From the NCBI RefSeq assembly GCF_015207605.1, contig NZ_JADEWO010000017.1, forward strand, positions 1-64,000: a stretch of 64,000 bases of DNA, given 5' to 3'. Of this stretch, positions 18,758-27,347 are shown piece after piece (position 1 is the first letter of the stretch; the number at the start of each line of letters is the position of its first letter). This DNA comes from Oculatella sp. LEGE 06141. Its GTDB lineage: Bacteria; Cyanobacteriota; Cyanobacteriia; Elainellales; Elainellaceae. The position numbers and the translations under genes were made by a program. The notes below the pieces were generated by a model. That model made no database searches and was not told the DNA's origin. It saw only the letters and a program-made list of their open reading frames with translations.

Positions 18758-19342
18758 TCATGAATTCGAGTGCTTCGAGTTCAGCACCTTCCAACCGATG
18801 GGAAGTAACCCCGTTGCCAACGCAATCTTCAACAGGTCGCCAATCACAAACGGGTAAAGTCCTAACGTCAGGACTCGCTCAGCACCCACAAACCGCGACA
18901 GCCAGAGCAAACCAACGGTGTAGATCACCACATTACCCAGCAGCATCGCCAGCAAACTGGTGATAAACCGTTTGTCCCAGCCGCGTTCGGCTAGCTGCCC
19001 CACCGCATAAGCAGCAACCACAAAACCAATCAGGTACCCTCCGGTTGGCCCCAGGAAATGCCCTATCCCTCCAGTGCCAACGAAGACAGGTAGACCTGCC
19101 AACCCTTCTGCTAAATAGGTCAGCACACACAGGCTACCACGCCTGCTGCCCAGCAGTGCCCCAGCCAGCAGAACGGCAAATGTTTGCCCGGTAATCGGCA
19201 CCGGACTAAACGGTAGCGGAATGGCAACTTGTGCTGAAAGACCAATGAGCAACGAACCGCCAAGAATCAACAGCAGATCATATAGCCAGAGGTAACGCCC
19301 CTCAGTCGGTCGAAATACGTCAGCGTAAGTCGCACGAGTCAT
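18758..19342 (-). CDS. bioY: Biotin transporter BioY (ECF S component)
   Basis: Membrane S-component for biotin uptake (194 aa, family length) with about six hydrophobic helices. BioY signatures seen: QVAIPLPFSPVPITGQTFAVLLAGALLG with the substrate-site region, then LAEGLAGLPVF and GPTGGYLIGFVVAAYAVG. No BioM/BioN energising proteins are adjacent, so it may act alone or with a shared ECF module. Its gene converges on the CTDH gene with a 26-bp gap. A symmetric ACAATATTGT lies upstream at 19375-19384, possibly part of its control region (weak). Confidence 0.93.
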   Translation of the reverse strand: MTRATYADVFRPTEGRYLWLYDLLLILGGSLLIGLSAQVAIPLPFSPVPITGQTFAVLLAGALLGSRRGSLCVLTYLAEGLAGLPVFVGTGGIGHFLGPTGGYLIGFVVAAYAVGQLAERGWDKRFITSLLAMLLGNVVIYTVGLLWLSRFVGAERVLTLGLYPFVIGDLLKIALATGLLPIGWKVLNSKHSNS

Positions 19343-19494
19343 GAGATTCCCACCTTGTTCTTCTTAACGAGCAGACAATATTGTTTATTCTTGAATTCAA
19401 TGATGATGGGGCGCGATCGCGCCTGTCGGCTCGCCTTGCAGTATGGTCTATGCCCAATTCCATGCTTTAGCAACCCCATCAGCACAACGGCGGA

Positions 19495-19698
19495 CTAACC
19501 TTCGCCACCTTCGCCGCCTTCGCCGCCTTCCTCACCTTCCTCACCCTCGGTCTCTTCCACAGGGGCACCTCCCTCCGGAGCCGTCACAGGCTCCTCAAGC
19601 TGTTCGCCACCTTCACCACCCGCTTCTCCAAAATCACAGGCTCCTAAAGGAGCAACAAGACCCATGAGCAACAGAATGCCTAAGGACTTAGATTTCAT
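19495..19698 (-). CDS. Small lipoprotein with Glu/Gly-rich tail
   Basis: A 67-residue product starting at the ATG at 19698: MKSKSLGILLLMGLVAPLGAC is a lipoprotein signal peptide with lipobox LGAC (Cys21). The mature part is almost entirely Glu and Gly with a few Pro/Thr/Val, ending in tandem GGE repeats (EEGGEGGEGGEG). A longer frame reaches 19779, but only the later start gives a usable signal sequence. Function unknown; the extreme acidity suggests a disordered, cation-binding or spacer role (inference). It may exist as a cyanobacterial orphan family. No operon partner. Confidence 0.65.
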   Translation of the reverse strand: MKSKSLGILLLMGLVAPLGACDFGEAGGEGGEQLEEPVTAPEGGAPVEETEGEEGEEGGEGGEGGEG

Positions 19699-19960
19699 AC
19701 GGTTCTCTACTGATTTAAAAGACGTATCATTCACTGTAGAGCAAAAGTAACTGCTTTTATTGAACGCTTGAAAAATCACTTAAACTCCAAAGAACACCGT
19801 GTCTATCCATCAGGCACATTAGTTTTGTCTTTAAGTTTTTTCCTGAAGGGATAGAAAAAAGCAGACGTAAAGGATTTCAATGAGCTGCTCATGTAATTGC
19901 ACTAGCTAAAGCATAAAAGCAGATTAAACCGCTGGCGATCGCCTCGTCAACACACTAAAA

Positions 19961-20016
19961 CCCCAGAGTTGAACCAGTAGATCTTGCTGTAAAAAACTAC
20001 TCGTCTAACTCTGGGG
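19961..20016 (-). terminator. Hairpin downstream of the Hlip gene
   Basis: CCCCAGAGTT (19961-19970) and AACTCTGGGG (20007-20016) are perfect 10-bp inverted arms; the intervening 36 nt contains a further small stem (GTAGT/CTACT type). Reading the minus strand, the hairpin lies 44 bp after the Hlip stop codon and is followed by GTTTTAG, consistent with a terminator. Confidence 0.6.
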
Positions 20017-20059
20017 CTAGCTTATATTAAATTGTCACGTTAAACGCGATTTTGAACTC

Positions 20060-20278
20060 TTAGAAAATGTTGAGTACATCACGTACAACACTGTATCCAG
20101 CCAGATCCCACAGCAGATAAGCTGCAAAACCGATCATCGCCAAACGACCGTTCCAAAGCTCAGCTTGAGGGTTCCAACCAAATAGAAACATGTTGCGATC
20201 AACGCCATTGTATTCCCGAGCAACAGGAGGCAGATCGGTAGCGGGACGTGTTTCGCGGGTTTCTGTAGGAGTAGCCAT
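20060..20278 (-). CDS. High light-inducible protein (Hlip/SCP)
   Basis: One-helix chlorophyll-binding stress protein of the thylakoid membrane (72 aa). The chlorophyll a/b-binding helix carries the ExxNxRxAMIGF signature at residues 40-51 (ELWNGRLAMIGF), with Glu40, Asn43 and Arg45 as the expected pigment ligands and ion-pair residues. The N-terminus is hydrophilic and Thr/Pro-rich. Hlips protect photosystem II assembly intermediates and chlorophyll biosynthesis (family knowledge). AAGGA precedes the ATG by 8 bp. The gene stands alone with a terminator-like hairpin downstream. Confidence 0.95.
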   Translation of the reverse strand: MATPTETRETRPATDLPPVAREYNGVDRNMFLFGWNPQAELWNGRLAMIGFAAYLLWDLAGYSVVRDVLNIF

Positions 20279-20628
20279 GTTTACATTCCTTAACGAGCTT
20301 CTATTTCCCTTATCTTAGGTACCTAATTAGTGGCTGGGGTCTGTCTATGGAGTTAGATTACAATTCTGTCTTTTACTAGAGAACTTTCTAGTTGAACTTG
20401 TTAAAAGATTCTTTTTCAAGAGATTAAGAGCAGGACGACTATGGAAAGAAAAGTGCGATCGCCCTTCAAATAATTTCTAACAAAAGTAAGACGGCTTTGA
20501 GGCTAATCTTCAACACACTATTAAAAGTAAAAGCAGATAAAAGCAGAAGCTAAACACAATATTGACGGTATCAATTATTACAAATTAGTGCATTTGTTTT
20601 TCATCAAAGGCTATTTGGCTTTCACAAA
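20279..20628. other. Divergent control region between Hlip and SDR genes
   Basis: 350 bp, AT-rich, presumably holding the promoters of both divergent genes. A TTACAAT element at 20358-20364 recalls half of the HLR1 (RpaB) box, but the second half is not at the right spacing. No other strong signal was found. Confidence 0.4.
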
Positions 20629-21483
20629 ATGACTTCCACTGTTTTAATTACCGGAGCCTCGCAAGGGATCGGCAAAGCAACCGCACATCTGTTTGCCCGC
20701 CAGGGTTACAACCTTATACTCGCCGCTCGTCAGGCCGATCGGTTGGAGGCAACAGCAGCAGAATTACGCCAGGTGCAGCACGCCCAACCCGAGTTGGCTG
20801 GCACCTCCACCCTGGCTATTCCAACCGACGTGAAAGACCCTCAGCAAGTAGAGGCATTAGTACAAGAAGCCCTGGCTCGCCATGGCGCGATCGATGTGTT
20901 GGTCAACAACGCGGGTGTGTATATTTCTGGCCCTGCCGAGCAGTTTTCGCTGGCGGATTGGCATCAGGCGATCGACACCAATCTGTGGGGCTACATCCAT
21001 ACCATTCATGCCCTTTTGCCTCATTTTTTGGAACGCCGAGCGGGCAACATTGTCAACATTGGGTCGGTCGGTGGAAAAGTGCCCCTACCCTATCTGGCTC
21101 CCTATACTACCAGCAAATTTGCAATCACTGGCCTAACGGCTGCCTTGCATTCAGAGTTGGCTCCTAAGGGGATTCATGTCTGCGGCATCTATCCTAATTT
21201 GATTAAAACCAACTTCCTGGAGCGTGCCATTTTTCGTGGGCAAGACGACAGCGATCGCCGTGCCCGCAGGCAGCAGGTTGAGCAAATTTTGCAGGTTCCT
21301 GTAGTTGAGCAACCAGAAGACGTTGCCCAGGCTGTATGGGATGCTATCAAACACCAGCACAGCGAAGTTATCGTCGGCTCTGCAAAACTGTCAACCGGGA
21401 CAAATCAACTATTTCCGCAACTGCTGCAATGGATTTTGAGAAAAACATTTCAGAACCGCGATCGCGTTGAGGGAAAGGTTTGA
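20629..21483 (+). CDS. Short-chain dehydrogenase/reductase (SDR)
   Basis: Classical SDR oxidoreductase of 284 residues. NAD(P)-binding TGASQGIG (8-15), structural NNAG (93-96), and catalytic Ser146, Tyr159 and Lys163 (IGSVGGK, YTTSK) are all present. The basic residues after strand 2 (LAARQADR) favour NADP(H). Substrate unknown; the family includes retinol-, ketoacyl- and sugar-type reductases. The C-terminal 60 residues form an extension typical of DltE-like SDRs. Single-gene unit followed by repeat copy B. Confidence 0.9.
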   Translation: MTSTVLITGASQGIGKATAHLFARQGYNLILAARQADRLEATAAELRQVQHAQPELAGTSTLAIPTDVKDPQQVEALVQEALARHGAIDVLVNNAGVYISGPAEQFSLADWHQAIDTNLWGYIHTIHALLPHFLERRAGNIVNIGSVGGKVPLPYLAPYTTSKFAITGLTAALHSELAPKGIHVCGIYPNLIKTNFLERAIFRGQDDSDRRARRQQVEQILQVPVVEQPEDVAQAVWDAIKHQHSEVIVGSAKLSTGTNQLFPQLLQWILRKTFQNRDRVEGKV

Positions 21484-21560
21484 TGCGCTGCTACGACGGA
21501 CAAAACTTCTGAGCCGATTCTGCTGTAACCAGAGCGTAGCCGCAGCTCAAAGCACTTTTA

Positions 21561-21689
21561 GAGGACGTTTTAAAAGTGCTGTTGTCACTCGAACCGCACC
21601 CTTTTTTTGCTTTCCGCAGGTGCTAATTCCTCAGAATTGGGAGATTTAGGGGGCGAATGCAGCCCATTTGATACGTTTCAAACATCCTC
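21561..21689 (+). repeat. Dispersed intergenic repeat, copy B
   Basis: 129 bp with left end GAGGACGTTTTAAAAGTGCT and right end CGTTTCAAACATCCTC; the ends are inverted repeats with two mismatches over 14 bp. Inside are TCACTCGAACCGC, CCGCAGGTGCTAA and GCGAATGCAGCCCATTTG, shared with copies A, E and F. It lies 77 bp after the SDR stop codon. No target-site duplication is obvious. Confidence 0.8.
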
Positions 21690-21797
21690 TCAGACTATCT
21701 ATTGCCTTAGTACTTTTGACAGATTTAACTTAATCAAATTTAAGTTGAATAGAAAGTGAAGCTTCAACGTAAAACTACAATACAGATTGTCTCTTTG

Positions 21798-21939
21798 GAG
21801 GATGCTTTAAAAGTCTAATCTGTAACCCAACACCTGTAGGAACACAGCACTCGTTCAACACTTCTGGGTCTATTTCAAGGGCTATTTGTCCAATGCTGCG
21901 CCCTTATCAGGAAATATCTAATGCTTTTCAAACATCTGC
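21798..21939 (+). repeat. Dispersed intergenic repeat, degenerate copy C
   Basis: Left end GAGGATGCTTTAAAAGT and right end GCTTTTCAAACATCTGC resemble the repeat family, but the interior has diverged and the GAATGCAG block is not recognisable. It lies about 110 bp beyond copy B in the same orientation. Boundaries are approximate. Confidence 0.5.
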
Positions 21940-22081
21940 TTAGGTTGGGAGATCTAGAGTCTTAAAGCGCCGTTAGAGTTGAACTCACTTCGTCCGTTTT
22001 TCCAATTGCAGGAGTTCGGCACCGAGACAAATCTAGGACTTCTTTAAACATCATTTTTTGGGAAAGAAGAGGAATTAATTC

Positions 22082-22537
22082 ATGCCAATACGCTATATCT
22101 CTTTACTGCTTGGAGTCTCTTTTCTGCTGTTAGGTTTAGCTGGCTTTGTACCATCGTTGGTTCTGTTACCCAACGCTGCCGCTGATGCTCCAATTAATAC
22201 ACCCAGCCTGCTTTTCAATGACGGTTATGGGTATCTGTTTGGCCTGTTTCCAACAAATTACCTGCACAACGCTGTTCACATTGCCGTAGGCGTTCTGGGA
22301 ATTGCAGCCTTTACCAGTTTGGGAGGTGCCCTCCTCTACCTGCGAGGATTTGCGATCGCTTATTTCCTCATTGCTTTGATGGGTCTACTACCCCTTTCAA
22401 ACACCGTTTTTGGGTCAATGCCGATCTACGGTAACAACGTCTGGCTCAACGCCCTTAGCGCCGCGATCGCCACTTATTACGGGTTCCTCAAGCCTATAGA
22501 AGCAGCCGACTTGAGCAGAACATCAGGCACATACTAA
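22082..22537 (+). CDS. DUF4383 membrane protein
   Basis: A 151-residue membrane protein with four hydrophobic segments (about 5-30, 60-80, 82-108 and 115-137). The block LFGLFPTNYLHNAVHIAVGVLG between segments one and two is the DUF4383 signature; its Asn and His residues may face a buried site. Function unknown. The ATG follows AGAGGAATTA, a fair ribosome-binding context. It stands between repeat copies B/C and a strong hairpin at 22560. Confidence 0.85.
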   Translation: MPIRYISLLLGVSFLLLGLAGFVPSLVLLPNAAADAPINTPSLLFNDGYGYLFGLFPTNYLHNAVHIAVGVLGIAAFTSLGGALLYLRGFAIAYFLIALMGLLPLSNTVFGSMPIYGNNVWLNALSAAIATYYGFLKPIEAADLSRTSGTY

Positions 22538-22559
22538 TCCACCCGTTTCGAGTAGTTCC

Positions 22560-22590
22560 AGCAGGGGTTTAGCAAGGCTAAGCCCCTGCT
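22560..22590 (+). terminator. Strong hairpin after the DUF4383 gene
   Basis: AGCAGGGGTTTAGC and GCTAAGCCCCTGCT form a 14-bp stem with one wobble pair and a 3-nt loop. It sits 22 bp after the stop codon. No T-run follows, so it may stop transcription inefficiently or protect the mRNA 3' end instead. Confidence 0.55.
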
Positions 22591-22663
22591 GACGTTCATG
22601 TCTCCTGAACCCTGCCTGAACTCTATGGAGTATCGTTTATTCCATGACTATTAAGACTTCGGA

Positions 22664-23335
22664 TTGCCCAACATGACTTACCCTCAAGCACCCTGGACGT
22701 TGCATGGTTATGCCATCCAAACGGTACAGCCTATTGATATTGATCTGGTTCGCTCACTCATTCCTTCAGAGTTAGAGATCGTTTCTATCTTTCCAGGTAA
22801 AACGTTAGGAGGGTTGTACCTGGCATCCTATGGTACTGGCTCAACCCTGGAGTATAACGAACTCATTGTGGTTAGTGGCATTGCTCGCGCTAATGGCAAA
22901 ATTGGAATCTGGGTCTCTCACATTTATGTTGATCATCCAGACTCTATGGCAGGAGGGCGATCGATCTGGGGATTACCCAAGCAAATGGCGCAGTTTCAAT
23001 GGGAGCATGGCAACGCTCCGTTTGTAAAAGTGTCGCAAGGTGATCAAACGCTTTGTCATTTAAGCTACGGGTGGCAAGTTCCCGGAATGCGTCAATGGTT
23101 GCCTGCCGCTGGCTTTGGTAAACGTGGCCAAGATTTAGTCTGGTTTAGCAGCAGCACTCAATCCTTGCCTCATCTGCTCCTCAACTCAAAACTAACCGTG
23201 CCCACCTCCAGCCCCTTTGCCTCGTTGGGTCTGGATCAGCCGTGGTTAAGCTTTTACTTCCGCAAATTTGACCTCACCGTTAACGCACCTGAAGTAATTA
23301 AATCAGGGAGAACAGCCAGCTATTCCAATCATTGA
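22664..23335 (+). CDS. Acetoacetate decarboxylase (ADC) family protein
   Basis: A 223-residue protein of the ADC-like beta-cone fold. The Schiff-base lysine region of the family (GREIWGFPKK type) is present as GGRSIWGLPKQMAQ with Lys106, so Schiff-base chemistry on a keto acid or aldehyde is possible. Other blocks: VDLVRSLIP-like start, YNELIVVSGIAR and WVSHIYVD. Many such family members are not true acetoacetate decarboxylases, so the substrate is open. An alternative ATG lies three codons in (22673). Only about 50-60 bp separates it from the URC4 gene on the same strand, suggesting co-transcription with uracil catabolism. Confidence 0.8.
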   Translation: MPNMTYPQAPWTLHGYAIQTVQPIDIDLVRSLIPSELEIVSIFPGKTLGGLYLASYGTGSTLEYNELIVVSGIARANGKIGIWVSHIYVDHPDSMAGGRSIWGLPKQMAQFQWEHGNAPFVKVSQGDQTLCHLSYGWQVPGMRQWLPAAGFGKRGQDLVWFSSSTQSLPHLLLNSKLTVPTSSPFASLGLDQPWLSFYFRKFDLTVNAPEVIKSGRTASYSNH

Positions 23336-23396
23336 GTTGAAATTCCTCCAAATCCATCCTTGATCAAACGACACCTGAGCAATCTTGGCATCAGCG

Positions 23397-24734
23397 ATGA
23401 CGTACGGCTCAAAATTTGCTCTAATGACTGCCTATAGTCATTCCTTGGGAGTCATCTCCGTGTCATCTACTGATACCCAGACTAGATCGCGCGAAAACCT
23501 ATCTGTAGCAGAACGTGAGGCGATCGCCTATCTCCGTTCACCTCGTGCTATCCGCGATCGGTGCCATCAATTATTTGCCCTTGCCCTTGAAGATCGATTA
23601 GAGCACTTCCGCTGCGACCTCACCCAGTTGGATCACGTTGCCAATTATGTCATTCAGGTAATGCTCAAAGCGTATCCCGACCTGAACGTGCCCTTTCATA
23701 GCCGCTGGCGACATTTCGAAGCAGGTGGAGTTCCCCGCTCGGCATGGCTTCATCAACCATTGAAGGCTGGCGATCCGGTTGAAACCGCCCGTACCCAGTT
23801 CGATTTAGTTATTCTTAGTGTGCTGCTAGACGCCGGAGCAGGCGATCGCTGGCAATACGTCGAGGCAGATACAGGGCAGGTATTTGGGCGATCGGAAGGG
23901 TTAGCCGTTGCCAGTATTCACATGTTTTGCCAGGGTTTGTTTTCGAGCAATACCCGGCAGCCGTGGCAGGCAGATGCAGCAGGATTGCGATCGCTTAGCG
24001 AAGCTGACCTGGCCTCTGGATTCCAGGCTCGTTCCGATAATCCACTCGTCGGCATTCAGGGACGATGGCAGTTGTTGCAACGGCTGGGAACAACCCTGGG
24101 AAATTATCCGCATCTGTTTGGCAAAGAGCAGCCACGTCCGGGCGGTTTGGTCGATTATTTGCTAAAGCAAGCCGTCAACCATCAACTGGCCGCAGAGCAA
24201 GTATTTAGTGCAGTGCTAGAGGGACTCAGCGAAATTTGGCCAGGACGAACGGCGATCGCCAACATTAACTTGGGCGATGTTTGGACTCATCCAGCCCTGG
24301 CCGATGCTGGAATTGGGACTCAACTCGTACCGTTTCATAAGCTCTCCCAATGGCTCACCTATTCCCTCTTAGAACCATTACAGGAGCTGGGAATTGAAAT
24401 TACGGGTTTGAACACCCTGACCGGACTGCCAGAATACCGCAACGGCGGGCTATGTCTCGATTTAGGACTGATACAGCCCAAACAGGCAGATATTACTGCA
24501 ACCCGGCATCGACCCAGTTCTTCCGTCATTGTGGAATGGCGGGCTTTAACCGTGATTTTGTTAGACCACATTGCCAGCACTATCCGGCAACAGCTCAACC
24601 TGAGTGAAGCAGAACTGCCGCTGGTTAAAGTATTAGAAGGCGGTACGTGGGCAGCCGGTCGCAAAATTGCAGCCGAACGGCGATCGGGCGGCGTTCCTCC
24701 AATTCAAATTGAGAGCGATGGCACGGTGTTCTAG
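23397..24734 (+). CDS. URC4/Urg3 family protein (DUF1688), uracil catabolism
   Basis: Homologue of yeast URC4 (Urg3), a protein needed for the URC route of uracil degradation; its exact reaction is not settled. About 445 residues, covering the whole DUF1688 family: the start AIAYLRSPRAIRDRCHQLFALA, then VPFHSRWRHFEAGG, LVILSVLLDAGAGDRW, SDNPLVGIQGR and the ending RTVHRP-like HRPSSSVIVEWRALTVILLDHIA. The frame opens with TTG at 23385; ATG at 23397 or 23424 may be used, and conservation starts near residue 35. It lies tail-to-tail with the URC1 homologue (38-bp gap), with upp just beyond. Confidence 0.88.
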   Translation: MTYGSKFALMTAYSHSLGVISVSSTDTQTRSRENLSVAEREAIAYLRSPRAIRDRCHQLFALALEDRLEHFRCDLTQLDHVANYVIQVMLKAYPDLNVPFHSRWRHFEAGGVPRSAWLHQPLKAGDPVETARTQFDLVILSVLLDAGAGDRWQYVEADTGQVFGRSEGLAVASIHMFCQGLFSSNTRQPWQADAAGLRSLSEADLASGFQARSDNPLVGIQGRWQLLQRLGTTLGNYPHLFGKEQPRPGGLVDYLLKQAVNHQLAAEQVFSAVLEGLSEIWPGRTAIANINLGDVWTHPALADAGIGTQLVPFHKLSQWLTYSLLEPLQELGIEITGLNTLTGLPEYRNGGLCLDLGLIQPKQADITATRHRPSSSVIVEWRALTVILLDHIASTIRQQLNLSEAELPLVKVLEGGTWAAGRKIAAERRSGGVPPIQIESDGTVF

Positions 24735-24772
24735 AGATAGTGCAGGTCGGCAATTGGGCTGAAACGGGCGGT

Positions 24773-26029
24773 CTAATAATCTCGTCCCTTGATTTGCGCC
24801 AGCGCATCCGCTGCCAGCATCTCGTCTTCAGAATAATAGCCCGATGCTTTTTTGGCCTCAATTTCCACCTGCGCGTCTGCTGGAACCAGTTCCGGTGGTA
24901 TAGGAATGCGCTTAACAACTTCGATTCCAGAATGAGTGATGGCATCGTACTTCATCTGGCTCATCGATACCAGCCGATCGATCCGAGTAATGCCCAGCCA
25001 GTGTAATACATCTGGCATTAACTCTTGAAAGCGCATGTCTTGAACACCCGCAACACACTCGGTACGAATAAAGTAGGCATCGGCGCGATCGCCCCCTTCC
25101 TGCCGTTTGCGGGCATTGTAAACCAGGAACTTAGTCACCTCTCCCAAGGCTCGCCCTTCCTTGCGGCAGTAAACGATAACGCCAGCACCTCCTTCTTGAG
25201 CCGCCTGAATACACGCTTCAATGCCGTGAACCAGATAAGGACGGCAGGTGCAGATATCTGAACCAAACACGTCAGAACCGTTACATTCATCGTGGACACG
25301 AACCGCTAACGGCTTGCTCAAATCGGTAATGGTGCTTTCGTCTCCCACGATGTAAACAGTGGTACCGCCAATGGGGGGTAAAAACACGTGCAAATCTGGA
25401 CGAGTAACCAGTTCTGGAAACATGCCTCCCGTTTGCTGAAACAGAACGCGTCGCAGTTCCCACTCGTCTACCTGTAAGCGTTTAGCAATTCCCGGCAGAT
25501 ACCACACCGGATCGATCGCCGCTTTAGTCACCAACAAACTGCCATCCGCTTTCAGCAATTTGCCGTCCACATGCAGCCGTCCCTGAGCAATTTCGTCCTT
25601 TAGCTCTGGAACATTAATGTGGGCTTTAGTAATAGCAATGGTGGGACGAATATCGTAACCATCCACATAAAATGAGGCAAACACGTCCCCAGTCATTGCC
25701 CCAAACGGATCAAGCGACACAATTTTATCGGGATTGCTCCAGCTAGGGTGAGGGCCAAGGTGAACCACAGGCGATGTATTCGTTAAATCGGCACGGTGGT
25801 TAGGATCGAGAACGCCACTGGCCACCGCTAGCGCTCGATAGACGCTATAGGAACCAGCATGGGTGCCAATGACGTTGCGATTGGCCTGACTACCAATCGA
25901 CCCAACCACAGGCCCCCGATCGCTCGGAGCCGCCGCCCCCCACTGAATGGGCACAACATTTTTACCTGCTCCGTTGCGATGCGACGTTAAAATAATGTGC
26001 TTTGATTTTGATTGTGCCTGCTTATCCAT
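24773..26029 (-). CDS. URC1-type GTP cyclohydrolase II homologue
   Basis: A 418-residue protein related to RibA but longer, as in the URC1 proteins of uracil catabolism, where it is thought to act on a uracil nucleotide ring rather than on GTP. The zinc-binding pattern HDECNGSDVFGSDICTC gives Cys249, Cys260 and Cys262, matching RibA. The loop after it reads EGRALGE instead of RibA EGRGIGL. The N-terminal 200 residues (for example NVIGTHAGSYSVYRALAVASG) are not found in RibA. ATG at 26029 is preferred over a frame extending to 26086. Presence next to URC4 and upp argues against a riboflavin role. Confidence 0.88.
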   Translation of the reverse strand: MDKQAQSKSKHIILTSHRNGAGKNVVPIQWGAAAPSDRGPVVGSIGSQANRNVIGTHAGSYSVYRALAVASGVLDPNHRADLTNTSPVVHLGPHPSWSNPDKIVSLDPFGAMTGDVFASFYVDGYDIRPTIAITKAHINVPELKDEIAQGRLHVDGKLLKADGSLLVTKAAIDPVWYLPGIAKRLQVDEWELRRVLFQQTGGMFPELVTRPDLHVFLPPIGGTTVYIVGDESTITDLSKPLAVRVHDECNGSDVFGSDICTCRPYLVHGIEACIQAAQEGGAGVIVYCRKEGRALGEVTKFLVYNARKRQEGGDRADAYFIRTECVAGVQDMRFQELMPDVLHWLGITRIDRLVSMSQMKYDAITHSGIEVVKRIPIPPELVPADAQVEIEAKKASGYYSEDEMLAADALAQIKGRDY

Positions 26030-26326
26030 GATCTCAAACTCTTGCACCCTAAAGTAGTAATGGTATCGTATTTTAATATCTAACAATATAAAGCTATGAC
26101 CTGTTTAAAAGCAGGAGTTGCTATTCAATTGTACTTTGTAGATCATTTGCCAAAAATCGGTATATATAAGGACAAAGTTCTTATAGAAAAATAGGTTATC
26201 TACTGTTCAACCCATTGTTTTGGGTTTAGCCACCATGAAAACTGTATTCTAATGGTCTGTATTGCCTGTATTACTAATAGATACTAATTTCAACAGCAAC
26301 AGCAAAAAAAGTAGTCGATCGTATCA
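26030..26326. promoter_or_regulatory. Divergent control region of URC1 and upp
   Basis: AT-rich gap of 297 bp between two divergent genes of one pathway. GTA...TAC pairs occur near 26265-26285, but their spacing (10-11 nt instead of 8) does not fit the NtcA consensus. A TATATA element at 26161-26166 could serve as a -10 box. No operator is clear. Confidence 0.35.
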
Positions 26327-26962
26327 ATGACAGCAGAAGTAATCGTAATTAATCACCCCTTAGTTCAGCACAAGCTCACTTTAATTCGTCAGGTAGGAAC
26401 CCACACTCAAGACTTCCGTCGCCTGATGAAAGAAATTTCAATGCTGCTGGCCTATGAAGTCACGCGAGATTTGCCATTGAAGTACGAGAAAATTCAAACG
26501 CCTCTGACGGTAATGGAGGCTCCAATGTTGGCAGCCGACAAAAAAATGGTAATTGTATCCATTCTGCGAGCAGGCCAGGGATTACTGGACGGCATGATTG
26601 AACTAATTCCAACCGCTAAGGTAGGGCACATCGGGTTATACCGGGAGCCGAGTACGTTAACGGTTGTCGAGTATTACTTCAAACTGCCAATCGACGTTGA
26701 GCAGCGGGATATGTTAGTGGTAGACCCAATGTTGGCCACCGGTAATTCTGCGATCGCTGCGGTTGAACGCTTGAAAGAAACCAATCCTACATCCATCAAG
26801 TTTGTCTGTTTGCTGGCTGCTCCCGAAGGCATTCAACACTTCCACGAACAGCATCCAGATGTCCCCGTTTATACTGCATCCATTGACGAACGGTTAGACG
26901 AACATGGGTACATTTTGCCCGGTCTGGGAGATGCGGGCGATCGGCTATTTGGCACAAAGTAA
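26327..26962 (+). CDS. upp: Uracil phosphoribosyltransferase
   Basis: Converts uracil and PRPP to UMP (211 aa, normal length). The PRPP-binding motif is [12 protein letters not shown], the uracil-binding C-terminal block is [25 protein letters not shown], and the N-terminus [12 protein letters not shown] is typical. In yeast the URC pathway needs UPRT (URC6/FUR1) to make the nucleotide first, so with the neighbouring URC1 and URC4 homologues this gene can supply the pathway as well as salvage. It diverges from URC1 across 297 bp. Confidence 0.96.
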   Translation: MTAEVIVINHPLVQHKLTLIRQVGTHTQDFRRLMKEISMLLAYEVTRDLPLKYEKIQTPLTVMEAPMLAADKKMVIVSILRAGQGLLDGMIELIPTAKVGHIGLYREPSTLTVVEYYFKLPIDVEQRDMLVVDPMLATGNSAIAAVERLKETNPTSIKFVCLLAAPEGIQHFHEQHPDVPVYTASIDERLDEHGYILPGLGDAGDRLFGTK

Positions 26963-27096
26963 GAGGGCTTGAGAACAACGGCACCATCCTGATCATCCGC
27001 TCATGGAACTTCCCTGGTTAGCTTGTAGGAACAGCTATTTTTTCTCTGCCTTCGTTGCTCAGCGTTTTAGCTGGACACGTTAAGAGATCATAGGAA

Positions 27097-27307
27097 GAGG
27101 ACGTTCTAAGGTGGTCTGAGTGTCACCGCCCCTGCCTGGCTTGCCTTGGGCGCTAAGCCTCTCTGGATCTCAGTTTGAGCGTCCAGCCAAATGGGGACTT
27201 TGAAACAGAGCTGGCTTGGAAGTTCCCCAGGTTGGGGGCTAAAAGTCCTTTGGGCATACTAGAAAAGGGGGCGAATGCAGCAGGGTTGCAACTTTTCAAA
27301 CAACCTC
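27097..27307 (+). repeat. Dispersed intergenic repeat, long copy D
   Basis: 211 bp from GAGGACGTTCTAAG to ACTTTTCAAACAACCTC. It shares GAGTGTCACC, the ACTTTGAAACAGA block (as in copy A), AAGTCCTTTGGGCATA (as in copy E) and GGGGGCGAATGCAGCA near the right end. The longer interior seems to combine blocks of A and E. It sits between upp and the alpha-amylase gene. Confidence 0.7.
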
Positions 27308-27347
27308 CAACTCTAGAGTTTGCCTAGTAAAAGAGGTGGTTTTATTC

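Noticed and set aside
20357-20380. HLR1 (RpaB) box upstream of the Hlip gene
   Set aside because: Only one half-site is convincing; the second lies at the wrong spacing.
24773-26029. Riboflavin ribA call for the GTP cyclohydrolase II homologue
   Set aside because: Extra N-terminal half, altered EGRALGE loop and linkage to URC4 and upp point to the URC1 group.
26260-26290. NtcA site in the URC1-upp gap
   Set aside because: GTA and TAC triplets are 10-11 nt apart rather than 8, so the consensus is not met.
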